A stretch of DNA of 64,000 nucleotides from Planctomycetota bacterium (lineage in GTDB: Bacteria; Planctomycetota; UBA8742; UBA2392), in contig JADLFN010000073.1 of the NCBI GenBank assembly GCA_020845475.1, forward strand, positions 16,942 through 80,941, given 5' to 3'. The notes below the pieces were generated by a model. The model was not told the origin of the DNA and did no database searches. It saw only the letters and a list, made by a program, of their open reading frames with translations. Positions 54,339 through 61,594 of the stretch are shown piece by piece. Both the position numbers and the translations under genes were made by a program. Numbering within the stretch: the first letter of the stretch is position 1; the number at the start of each line of letters is the position of its first letter.

Positions 54339-54352
54339 ACGCGCGGCCAAGC

Positions 54353-54358
54353 TATAGT
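54353..54358 (+). promoter_or_regulatory. -10 hexamer, leaderless-type, for icd
   Basis: TATAGT, 6 nt before ATG 54365, no Shine-Dalgarno. Same geometry as at 51210 and 55693. Confidence 0.5.
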
Positions 54359-54364
54359 CCCGCC

Positions 54365-55654
54365 ATGGCCAGTTCCGCTACCAGCTCACGGATGCGCTTT
54401 CGCGACCTCAAGCCGCCCAAAGAGGGCGCGCGAGTTACGTTCAAAGACGGCTACCCCGTCGTGCCCGATCAGCCGATCATTCCTTTCATCGAGGGCGACG
54501 GCATCGGCAAAGACATCTGGCCCGCCGCGCGCAAGGTGTTCGATGCCGCGCTGGAGAAGGCTTACTCGGGCAAACGCAAGGTGCACTGGTTCGAGATTTT
54601 CGCTGGCGACAAAGCCCAGGCGCGCTACGGCCAATATCTGCCCGATGACACGCTTGAGGCGATCAAGGCCTACGGCGTCGCGATCAAGGGCCCGCTGGGC
54701 ACGCCGATTGGCACAGGTATTCGCTCGCTTAATGTGACGCTGCGCCAGACGCTCGATCTCTACAGTTGCGTGCGGCCGATTCATTACAGCTATGGTGCAC
54801 CCAGCCCGATGCAGCGGCCGGAAGACTGCAACTTCGTGATCTTCCGCGAGAACACCGAAGACCTTTACTCGGGCATCGAGTGGCCCGCGGACTCACCCGA
54901 GGCCAAAAAGCTGGTCGCGTTCATCAACGAACTGCTCAGCAAGGACCCAAGCGCCAAGGGCAAGAAGGTCGATGAGTCAGCGGCCGTCGGCATCAAACCA
55001 ATGACGCGTTTTCGCTCTCAGCGCAACATGCGCCGGGCCGTGAAGTACGCCATCACCCACGGCATCCGCGATATCTGTATTGTGCACAAGGGCAACATCA
55101 TGAAGTTCACGGAAGGCGGCTTCCGTGAATGGTGCTACGAACTCGCGACCGACGAATTCCGCGACAAAATCGTCACCGAGGAAGAACTCAAAAAGCAGCA
55201 CAACTGGATCTTGCCGCCGGGCCGTGTGCTGGTGAAAGACCGCATCGCCGACAACATGTTCCAGCAGATTCTGCTCTACCCGAAAAAGTACTACATCCTT
55301 GTGTGCACCAACGTGATCGGCGATTTGCTCAGTGACGCGGCTGCGGCGCAGATCGGCGGGTTGGGCATCGCGCCCGGCGCAAACATCGGCGACAACGCGG
55401 CTGTCTTCGAAGCCACGCACGGCACGGCGCCTGATATTGCCGGGCAGGATAAGGCGAACCCCAGTGCGGTGATCTTTTCGGGCGCCATGATGTTCGAGTA
55501 TTTCGGCTGGCTCGAAGCGCGCGATTTGATTCACGTCGCCGTGGAGAAAACCGTGCGCGCCAAGACCGTCACGGGCGACTTCGCCATGCAGATGCCCGGC
55601 GCGAAAACGCTGAGCACCACGCAGTTCGCCGAAGCCGTGATTGCAAACATGTAG
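54365..55654 (+). CDS. icd: NADP-dependent isocitrate dehydrogenase
   Basis: 429 residues; oxidative decarboxylation of isocitrate to 2-oxoglutarate in the TCA cycle. Conserved features: IPFIEGDGIGKDIW near the N-terminus, substrate loop RSLNVTLRQTLDLYSCVRP (the Ser is the site phosphorylated by AceK in E. coli), ENTEDLYSGIEW, KGNIMKFTEGGFREW with the catalytic Lys, and the Asp ligands in DRIADNMF and GDLLSDAAAAQIGG. ATHGTAPDIAGQ closes the cofactor pocket. Single gene whose stop codon is part of a short palindrome. Confidence 0.95.
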   Translation: MASSATSSRMRFRDLKPPKEGARVTFKDGYPVVPDQPIIPFIEGDGIGKDIWPAARKVFDAALEKAYSGKRKVHWFEIFAGDKAQARYGQYLPDDTLEAIKAYGVAIKGPLGTPIGTGIRSLNVTLRQTLDLYSCVRPIHYSYGAPSPMQRPEDCNFVIFRENTEDLYSGIEWPADSPEAKKLVAFINELLSKDPSAKGKKVDESAAVGIKPMTRFRSQRNMRRAVKYAITHGIRDICIVHKGNIMKFTEGGFREWCYELATDEFRDKIVTEEELKKQHNWILPPGRVLVKDRIADNMFQQILLYPKKYYILVCTNVIGDLLSDAAAAQIGGLGIAPGANIGDNAAVFEATHGTAPDIAGQDKANPSAVIFSGAMMFEYFGWLEARDLIHVAVEKTVRAKTVTGDFAMQMPGAKTLSTTQFAEAVIANM

Positions 55655-55675
55655 GGGCGAGGCCATGCCTCGCCC
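55655..55675 (+). terminator. Hairpin at icd stop codon
   Basis: GGGCGAGGC, loop CAT, GCCTCGCCC, directly after TAG 55652-55654. Same family as the other gene-end palindromes. Confidence 0.55.
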
Positions 55676-55692
55676 GCCCGTGCGCCAATTCG

Positions 55693-55698
55693 TATAGT
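55693..55698 (+). promoter_or_regulatory. -10 hexamer, leaderless-type, for thioesterase gene
   Basis: TATAGT, 6 nt before ATG 55705, no Shine-Dalgarno. Downstream genes 56197 and 57309 are probably in the same transcript. Confidence 0.5.
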
Positions 55699-55704
55699 TC
55701 CGAC

Positions 55705-56193
55705 ATGGCCAAGAAACCCAGCGGCAAGCACCCCGCGCCCCTCTCGCACACCACGCGCGTGACCGTGCGTTTCAAGGAAGCCGATGCGCTCGGCATCGTC
55801 TGGCACGGCCATTACGTGACCTACCTTGAAGATGCGCGCCAGGCACTTGGCGTGGCCATCGGCCTTTCATACGAAGACTTTCTGGCGCACGACTATTTCG
55901 CGCCGCTGGTCGATCTCAAGCTGCAATACAAGGCACCCGCGCGCTACGGCGACAGGCTCGATGTCGCGGCAACGATGCACTACTCCGAAGTGCCCAAGCT
56001 GGTGACGAGCTACGAAATCCGCCGCGCCAAAGACGGCGCGCTATTGGCCACAGCCGAGACCACGCAGGTGCTGACGACGCGCAAGGGCGAGCTGGTGCTC
56101 AACTTCCCGCCCTTCTTCGACAAAGTGCGCGAGCAGTGGGCCTTGGGAGCCTTGAAAGTCTCAGCGAAAACGCAGGACTCGCCTTACGCCTGA
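55705..56193 (+). CDS. Hotdog-fold acyl-CoA/ACP thioesterase (4HBT family)
   Basis: 162 residues. The hotdog active-site segment VRFKEADALGIVWHGHYVTYLEDAR matches 4-hydroxybenzoyl-CoA thioesterase/YbgC-type enzymes (Asp-x3-IV-WHxxY, central helix LEDARQALGVAIG). It hydrolyses acyl or aroyl thioesters; substrate unknown. It is 3 nt from the ketosynthase gene, which overlaps a second ketosynthase-like gene, so the three probably act on the same acyl chain. Leaderless-type promoter upstream. Confidence 0.85.
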   Translation: MAKKPSGKHPAPLSHTTRVTVRFKEADALGIVWHGHYVTYLEDARQALGVAIGLSYEDFLAHDYFAPLVDLKLQYKAPARYGDRLDVAATMHYSEVPKLVTSYEIRRAKDGALLATAETTQVLTTRKGELVLNFPPFFDKVREQWALGALKVSAKTQDSPYA

Positions 56194-56196
56194 CCC

Positions 56197-57312
56197 ATGC
56201 CCGCGCCGCACAACATCACCGTCACTTCCCTGGGCGCGCTCACGCCGCTGGGCGATGCCGCGTCAACCTGGCGTGAACTGCTGGCCGGCAGAGTGGCGTT
56301 TGCGCCCGTGGGCAAGAACCGGCCCTACATAGCCGCCCATTGCGAGATTCCGCGCCGCGATGAAAGCCTGATCATGCGCCGCTGCCTCGCGCTGGCGCTG
56401 GAAGCCACGCGCGGCCTGAAGCTTGACCAAAGTATTGACGCGTCAAGACGTGCGCTGGTGTTTGCTTCCACCAAGGGCGAGATCGACCAATGGGAGTTGC
56501 AGCGAGCCATGCGCGTCTCTCCCATGGACTGCAGCGTGATGCTCTCAGAGCTTGCGCGCGAGGTGGCCGCGCGAGTGGGAATCGCGGGCCGGGTGCTGGC
56601 CATAAGCACCGCCTGCTGCTCGGGCGCGCAGGCAATCATTGAAGCCGCTGAAATGCTCGAAGACGGCGACTGCGACGAAGCCGTCGTCATCGGGGCGGAC
56701 GCGCTTTCGCTGTTCATCGAGCACGGCTTTGGCGCCTTGCAGGCCGTTTCAAAGAGCGGTGCGCGGCCTTTTGATGCCGCGCGCGACGGGCTCACGCTGG
56801 GCGAGGCCGGCGCTGCTGTCGTGTTGTCGCGAGGCTCAGGGGCGGGCGGGCGGCTTGTCGGGTGGGGGGGCAGCAATGACGCGAACCACATTTCAGGCCC
56901 ATCGCGCGACGGCAGCGGGCTGGCACTGGCCGTCGAACGCGCGCTATCGGGTCTTGACAAGTCAAGAGTTTCAGCCATCTGCGCCCACGGCACGGCCACG
57001 CGCTTCAACGACGCCATGGAAGCGCACGCGTTCAGGAACGTGTTCGGCGAAAGCATTCCGCCCGTGTTCTCGATCAAGGGCAACCTCGGCCACACGCTTG
57101 GCGCTGCTGGTGTACTTGAGCTGATTGTCGCGGCGCAAAGCGCACAACAGGGGCTGGCGCCGCCCACGGCAGGCTTTGAGCGCCAGAGCCCCGACGAGCC
57201 CCGGCTTGACGTCGTGCACATGAAGCCGCGGTCCCTTGCGCGCGGCTACTTGCTCAGTACCAACTCGGGATTCGGCGGAATGAACACAGCGCTGGTCGTG
57301 GAGGCGCCATGA
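56197..57312 (+). CDS. Beta-ketoacyl synthase (KAS I/II type), active-site intact
   Basis: 371 residues, shorter than FabF (about 410). Condensing enzyme: nucleophile Cys in ISTACCSGAQAIIEAA (about residue 140), His in CAHGTATRFNDAMEAHAF (about 262) and His in KGNLGHTLGAAGVLEL (about 298), a complete C-H-H triad. ATG 56197 follows the thioesterase gene closely, and its stop overlaps the next KS-like gene (ATGA). This is not the housekeeping FabF context (no acpP, fabG or fabD). Arrangement resembles type II polyketide or aryl-polyene KS plus chain-length-factor pairs. Confidence 0.88.
   Translation: MPAPHNITVTSLGALTPLGDAASTWRELLAGRVAFAPVGKNRPYIAAHCEIPRRDESLIMRRCLALALEATRGLKLDQSIDASRRALVFASTKGEIDQWELQRAMRVSPMDCSVMLSELAREVAARVGIAGRVLAISTACCSGAQAIIEAAEMLEDGDCDEAVVIGADALSLFIEHGFGALQAVSKSGARPFDAARDGLTLGEAGAAVVLSRGSGAGGRLVGWGGSNDANHISGPSRDGSGLALAVERALSGLDKSRVSAICAHGTATRFNDAMEAHAFRNVFGESIPPVFSIKGNLGHTLGAAGVLELIVAAQSAQQGLAPPTAGFERQSPDEPRLDVVHMKPRSLARGYLLSTNSGFGGMNTALVVEAP
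56435..56446. repeat. Intragenic palindrome TTGACGCGTCAA
   Basis: Perfect 12-bp palindrome in the ketosynthase gene. Same core at 4363-4374 and 57561-57572; looser form TTGACAAGTCAA at 56954-56965 in the same gene. Confidence 0.6.
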
Positions 57313-58130
57313 CCGCGATCGTGAGTTACGCCCGCATTAGCGCAGAGGGGCTTGAACAGTTCTGGGTTGAACAAGATGCCACGCACTCCCGCTTCGTTCG
57401 CTGGACCGAGCTTGGTGCGGGATTGCCCGATGACTCCGGCCTGCCGTCGCTCAAGGGTAAGTACTTTTCCGCCGAGCCCTCAGCGCGTTTTGGCCGCATG
57501 GATTTGCTGTGCAAGCTGGGCCTCGGCGCAGCCGAACTGTGCATGGCCCGCGCACCGATATTGACGCGTCAAGATGTAGCTCTGGTGGGCGCCTCGATGC
57601 TGGGCTGCCTGGAAGTAGATGCCCAGTTCCACGATAGCCTGCTTAAGGGAGGCCAGGCCGGAGCATCGCCGGCACTCTTCGTTTACACGCTGCCGAGCAT
57701 GTTCCTGGGCGAGATTGCGATCCGATTCGGCCTCCGCGGCCGCACAACGCTTATCAACACCGGTCGCACCAGCGCGATTGCGGCGCTGGCTTCAGGCGTG
57801 CGCCTGATTGAAGCCGAGCGCTCCCCCTTCGCCCTCGTGATTGCCGCCGAGGCGGTGGGCGCGGCCGCGCGCGATCTTGATGTCGTCGAGCGCGGCTTGT
57901 CCGGCGCGGCGGCATGGCTGCTCGCGCCGGGCAAGGCGGGCTTTCGCGAAATCTCCAGTGTACGTGTGGGCGCTCCCGAAGGGCGGCGGCTCGCGGGCGG
58001 AGCGGAAGGTTTTGGCCTGACGCACTTGCAGGCGTTGCACGAGGCGCTGATGTACGAGAGCGGGTGGTTCTACTGCGGTGAAGGCGCCCTGGCGATTTCG
58101 TTCGAGCTTGCGGCGCGGGCCAAAGCCTGA
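57309..58130 (+). CDS. Degenerate ketosynthase-like partner (chain-length-factor-like)
   Basis: 273 residues, overlapping the active ketosynthase by 4 nt. The thiolase-fold N-terminal half is recognisable (ALVGASMLGCLEVDAQFHDS, SPALFVYTLPSMFLGEIAI, FALVIAAEAVGAAARDL). The nucleophile loop, however, reads NTGRTSAIAAL where active enzymes have TACxSG, so the Cys is replaced by Arg. The C-terminal HGT and GNxGH motifs are absent. It most likely forms a heterodimer with the preceding ketosynthase, as chain-length factors do, although it is shorter. Confidence 0.75.
   Translation: MTAIVSYARISAEGLEQFWVEQDATHSRFVRWTELGAGLPDDSGLPSLKGKYFSAEPSARFGRMDLLCKLGLGAAELCMARAPILTRQDVALVGASMLGCLEVDAQFHDSLLKGGQAGASPALFVYTLPSMFLGEIAIRFGLRGRTTLINTGRTSAIAALASGVRLIEAERSPFALVIAAEAVGAAARDLDVVERGLSGAAAWLLAPGKAGFREISSVRVGAPEGRRLAGGAEGFGLTHLQALHEALMYESGWFYCGEGALAISFELAARAKA
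57561..57572. repeat. Intragenic palindrome TTGACGCGTCAA
   Basis: Perfect 12-bp palindrome in the degenerate ketosynthase gene, in a different reading frame from the copy at 56435, so the conservation is at DNA level. Confidence 0.6.
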
Positions 58131-58133
58131 GGA

Positions 58134-59285
58134 TTATTTCGGTTCGGTCTGCGTGCGGTATTGCGTCCACCACGCCTTGAGAGTCTTGCGCAATTCGGCC
58201 AGTTGCCGGCGCGAGAGCCCGTTGAACTCGGCCACGGCCTGGCTGTAGCCCTTGCCATGAAGATCCACTGCCTCGCCCGCCATTGCGCGCATCCGGATGT
58301 AACCGGCGGCTTTGAACTCGGCCACGTCGCTCGTCCAGAGTTCCATCAGGTGCTCGCCGCTGCGCATGCCACGGAACGTGCGTTCTCCCAGTTCCACCGG
58401 CTGCGCTTCCATGTTCTCCAGCCGTTTCAGCATCCGGTTAACGGCTGCCTCACGGTCGCCATAACTGGACACAACCACGTAATTGAACTGGGTCAGGTCG
58501 GCAACCCAGATCGAGCGAAACAGCATCTCGGCGGCCTGGCGGCGGCGTAATGCCGCATTGAACTCCGCCAGCTTGCGGTCGCGTTCGGCCTGCAATTCCG
58601 CCCATTGCCGGTCGCGCTTGTTGAACGAAGCCAGCGGTTCGCCGGGTTTGCGCTCGGGCCTGGCGCCGGCATCCGCGGGAAAAGGAACATCGCTCCCGAC
58701 CATGACGCGGGCCAGCCCACGCAATGTGCCCGTGAACCCGGCTGCGCCATAGAAGCGGTCGGCCAGCAGGGCGAGATTGATGGCTACGCGCGGGTCGCTG
58801 TCCACTCCGCCATCAGGGTTCAGCCGCACCGCATCGCAGCGCAGCGCGAGTTCATCTGAAGTGGTCAGAATCTCGAAAAGGCGTTGGCGCCGCGCGCCCT
58901 TGAGGTAGTCCTCGCCGCAGCGCGCGGACACTGAAAAAGGCACGACCAGCATCGCGTCCAGCGCCAGGTTGCGCACATCTCGTGAATCGTTCTCGAGTGC
59001 GACAAACGCGGCTATCAGGGCGTTGGGTGTCTGGCAGTGGCCAACGGCGGTCAAGATCGTGTCCGCTTCGCGCACGCCCCGGCGATTAATCTCAGCACCC
59101 AGCGCTTCGCATGTGGCTGCGTCGGCGGCCTGCAACTCTTCCATACCGCGGTTGTAGGCGGCGAGATCACGCGAGATCAGGGCATCGGCGATTTGCGCGG
59201 CCGAGGGCGAATTCACAGGCGCGGCCTGCACGGGAGTGCGCAAGACGGGCAGCAGCAACAGGGCAAGGAGCAGCAGCCATTTCAT
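58134..59285 (-). CDS. Secreted helical protein of unknown function
   Basis: 383 residues from ATG 59285 (ATG 59294 is equally possible; neither has a good ribosome binding site). The frame stays open far upstream, but that part is antisense to the EF-hand gene. A signal peptide (WLLLLALLLLPVLRTPVQA) leads a mostly helical protein with HEAT-like pairs (ALISRDLAAYNRGMEELQ, ALIAAFVALENDSRDVRNLA). Charged helices follow (DRQWAELQAERDRKLAEFNA), then a C-terminal domain with YGDREAAVNRMLKRLENM. No catalytic motif seen. Convergent with the ketosynthase cluster. Confidence 0.6.
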   Translation of the reverse strand: MKWLLLLALLLLPVLRTPVQAAPVNSPSAAQIADALISRDLAAYNRGMEELQAADAATCEALGAEINRRGVREADTILTAVGHCQTPNALIAAFVALENDSRDVRNLALDAMLVVPFSVSARCGEDYLKGARRQRLFEILTTSDELALRCDAVRLNPDGGVDSDPRVAINLALLADRFYGAAGFTGTLRGLARVMVGSDVPFPADAGARPERKPGEPLASFNKRDRQWAELQAERDRKLAEFNAALRRRQAAEMLFRSIWVADLTQFNYVVVSSYGDREAAVNRMLKRLENMEAQPVELGERTFRGMRSGEHLMELWTSDVAEFKAAGYIRMRAMAGEAVDLHGKGYSQAVAEFNGLSRRQLAELRKTLKAWWTQYRTQTEPK

Positions 59286-59381
59286 GGTACGCATTGTGAC
59301 AGCGGCGCACGCGCGATGCCAGCAAGTCCGGGGGTTTGCTAAACTGCGAACGCGAGAAAGCGGCAACGTGCAAGGAAGGAA

Positions 59382-60362
59382 ATGAACAAACCACTGATTT
59401 TGTTTCTGGCGGTAACGGCGCTTCTCGCAGTTGCGGTCGTCGGCGTGTATTACTCTGCGCGCAACCCGGAAACGCCCACGCAGCATGTCATTAAGTATGG
59501 CGGCAGCGCCCGCGACTTCATACTTGATTACTTCAAGAACGGCCACGACAGCGATAGCGACGGGCGCCTCAGCTACGAGGAATTCGCCCGCGGCTACAAT
59601 GACTTCCGATTGAACAAGAGCGAACGCGAGGTCTTTGACGTCAAGGAAGCGTTCAAAATGCTTGACGCCAACGCTGATGGTGCGCTGGACAAGGACGACA
59701 TCGAGCACTTCGATAAGAAGCGCGCCGAGCAGGAGGCGATGAAGCGCCGCGAGGATCTGGCACGGGAAGGCTTGTTGCCTCTGAGCCTGGACGGGCGCGA
59801 AGCTGTATGCAACGCGGTGCAACGCCAGTGGCTTGACGCGGAAGAAGGCGCACTCAAGCGCGGTGAGATTCCTTATGCTGGCACCCACTTTGCGCGCAAA
59901 TGGTTTGGCCAGTGGGAGGAAGTTCCGCGCAAGGGCCTCAATCCGCTCTATCGGCTCAAGCAGTCTTATTGGGCGCGGGTGCGCTTCACCACCGGCACCG
60001 TGATTGAGGCCTTCGTGCGCGAGGCCAAAGATGCCGCCGCAGAAAAGGATGGGCTCGCGCCGGGGAAGGTTTACGTGCTGGGTTATGACGCCCGCATTGA
60101 AGCATTTGCAGCGGACAGCGTTGCCGCGGTGGAGTATTTCGCCGGCAGTCTTCAAGAGAAGTACGTGAGGAGTGTGGGTGCGACTGCCGTCAGCGAGAGC
60201 GGGCCGCAGCTTGAACTCGCGCGCCAGTGCCTCAAGGACGGCTTGAACGCCGACGCGCTTACGCTTTTCAAGCGGGTGCTGGTGTTTGAGTTCGATAATA
60301 AGGAGGCGCTTGAGGCGCTGGGCTACAAGCTCAATGGCCGCCAGTACGTGAAAGTGCAATAA
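59382..60362 (+). CDS. Membrane-anchored EF-hand protein
   Basis: 326 residues, ATG 59382 with an AAGGAAGG ribosome binding site. N-terminal membrane segment (LILFLAVTALLAVAVVGVYY), then two EF-hand loops. The first, DSDSDGRLSYEE (about residue 58), is canonical. The second, DANADGALDKDD (about 97), has Asp instead of Glu at position 12 and may bind Ca2+ or Mg2+ weakly. The C-terminal 180 residues include a helical repeat (LELARQCLKDGLNADALTLF). The stop overlaps xseA (TAATG), an odd coupling of an exported Ca2+-binding protein to a nuclease subunit. Confidence 0.8.
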   Translation: MNKPLILFLAVTALLAVAVVGVYYSARNPETPTQHVIKYGGSARDFILDYFKNGHDSDSDGRLSYEEFARGYNDFRLNKSEREVFDVKEAFKMLDANADGALDKDDIEHFDKKRAEQEAMKRREDLAREGLLPLSLDGREAVCNAVQRQWLDAEEGALKRGEIPYAGTHFARKWFGQWEEVPRKGLNPLYRLKQSYWARVRFTTGTVIEAFVREAKDAAAEKDGLAPGKVYVLGYDARIEAFAADSVAAVEYFAGSLQEKYVRSVGATAVSESGPQLELARQCLKDGLNADALTLFKRVLVFEFDNKEALEALGYKLNGRQYVKVQ

Positions 60363-61558
60363 TGCCTCAAGAGCCCATTTCCGTTGGCGAACTCTCGCTG
60401 CGCATCAAGCGCCACCTTGAGCCGCCGTTTGCCAACGTGGCAGTAAACGGCGAGCTCACGAATTTCAAGGGCGCGCACGGCTCGGGCCACGTTTATTGCG
60501 GCCTCAAGGATGCCGAAGCGCAGATCAAACTCATCATCTGGCGTACGACGTTTGAGCGCCTGAAATTCAAGATGACCGACGGCCTTGAAGTCACGGTCAC
60601 CGGCAAGCTCGATGTTTACGCGCGCCGTGGCGAATACAGCCTCGTGGCCACAAGCATCGCGCCCAAAGGTGCCGGCGCTTTGCAACTTGCGTTTCAGCAG
60701 ATGTACGAGCGCCTCAAGGCCGAGGGCCTGTTCGAAGCCGCGCGTAAACGCGCGCTGCCGAAGTATCCGCAGCACGTGGCGATCATTACCAGCCCCACGG
60801 GTGCGGCCGTGCGCGACATCATCGCGACGGCGCGCCGCCGCAATCGGCTTGTGAAGCTGACGATCGTGCCCGTCAAAGTGCAGGGCGAGGGTTCGGCGCT
60901 GAGCGTGGCGCGCGCAATCAAGGCCGTTAACGAGAACCGTGAACGTTTGGGCTATGACCTCGTGATCGTAACTCGCGGCGGCGGCAGCATCGACGATCTC
61001 TGGGCGTTTAACGAAGAGCCCGTGGCGCGCGCGATTTTCCAAAGCGAGTTGCCCGTGGTCAGCGCCGTGGGCCACGAGATTGATACCACGATTGCCGACT
61101 TCGTAGCTGACCTGCGCGCGCCCACGCCCACGGCCGCCGCGGAACTCGTGATCCCCGAGCTCGCCGCCATGGCTCAAACCGTGAGTGAGGCGCGCACGCG
61201 CCTGATTCGCGCGCTTCGCCAGAGCGTGGACATGTGGCGCGAGCGGCTGGGCAGCTATGAATCACGCCTGGAAGCCCTGACGCCGCTAAGCCAGTTACGC
61301 CGAGAACAGCAGCGCCTCGACTACCTGCTTGAGAATCTGCGCGGCGCAATGCGACACCGTTTCGAATTGGGCAACAATCGTGTGCAATCACTGGCCTCGC
61401 GACTCGAGGCGCTCAGCCCGCTGGCTGTGCTCAAGCGCGGCTACTCGATCACGCGCCGAGAGGACGGCAAGGTCGTGCACTCCGCCAGTGAAGTGAAGCC
61501 AGGTGAAATGCTGCGTTCCAAAGTGGCCGAGGGCGAAATCCGGAGCATCGTTTCGTAG
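60362..61558 (+). CDS. xseA: Exodeoxyribonuclease VII large subunit
   Basis: 398 residues, close to family length. Processive single-strand DNA exonuclease that works with XseB in mismatch and recombination repair. An N-terminal OB-fold (ISVGELSLRIKRHLEPPFANVAVNGELTNFKG, split here as SVGELSLRIK and VAVNGELTNFKG, then GHVYCGLKD) precedes the catalytic domain: AIITSPTGAAVRDII, VIVTRGGGSIDDLWAFNE and SAVGHEIDTTIADFVADLRA, followed by a coiled-coil C-terminus. The xseB subunit gene is not in the window. Start overlaps the upstream stop. Confidence 0.93.
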   Translation: MPQEPISVGELSLRIKRHLEPPFANVAVNGELTNFKGAHGSGHVYCGLKDAEAQIKLIIWRTTFERLKFKMTDGLEVTVTGKLDVYARRGEYSLVATSIAPKGAGALQLAFQQMYERLKAEGLFEAARKRALPKYPQHVAIITSPTGAAVRDIIATARRRNRLVKLTIVPVKVQGEGSALSVARAIKAVNENRERLGYDLVIVTRGGGSIDDLWAFNEEPVARAIFQSELPVVSAVGHEIDTTIADFVADLRAPTPTAAAELVIPELAAMAQTVSEARTRLIRALRQSVDMWRERLGSYESRLEALTPLSQLRREQQRLDYLLENLRGAMRHRFELGNNRVQSLASRLEALSPLAVLKRGYSITRREDGKVVHSASEVKPGEMLRSKVAEGEIRSIVS

Positions 61559-61580
61559 GAGCGGCATATATGTTGCCCCT
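61557..61580. repeat. Imperfect gene-end palindrome after xseA
   Basis: AGGAGCGGCATA and TATGTTGCCCCT, a decayed member of the GGGGCGAC palindrome family, overlapping the xseA stop TAG (61556-61558). Confidence 0.5.
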
Positions 61581-61594
61581 GCAAACAGGAATTC

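Noticed and set aside
59286..60359. N-terminal extension of the secreted protein at 58134-59285
   Set aside because: The extension is antisense to the EF-hand gene, and the signal peptide begins exactly at ATG 59285.
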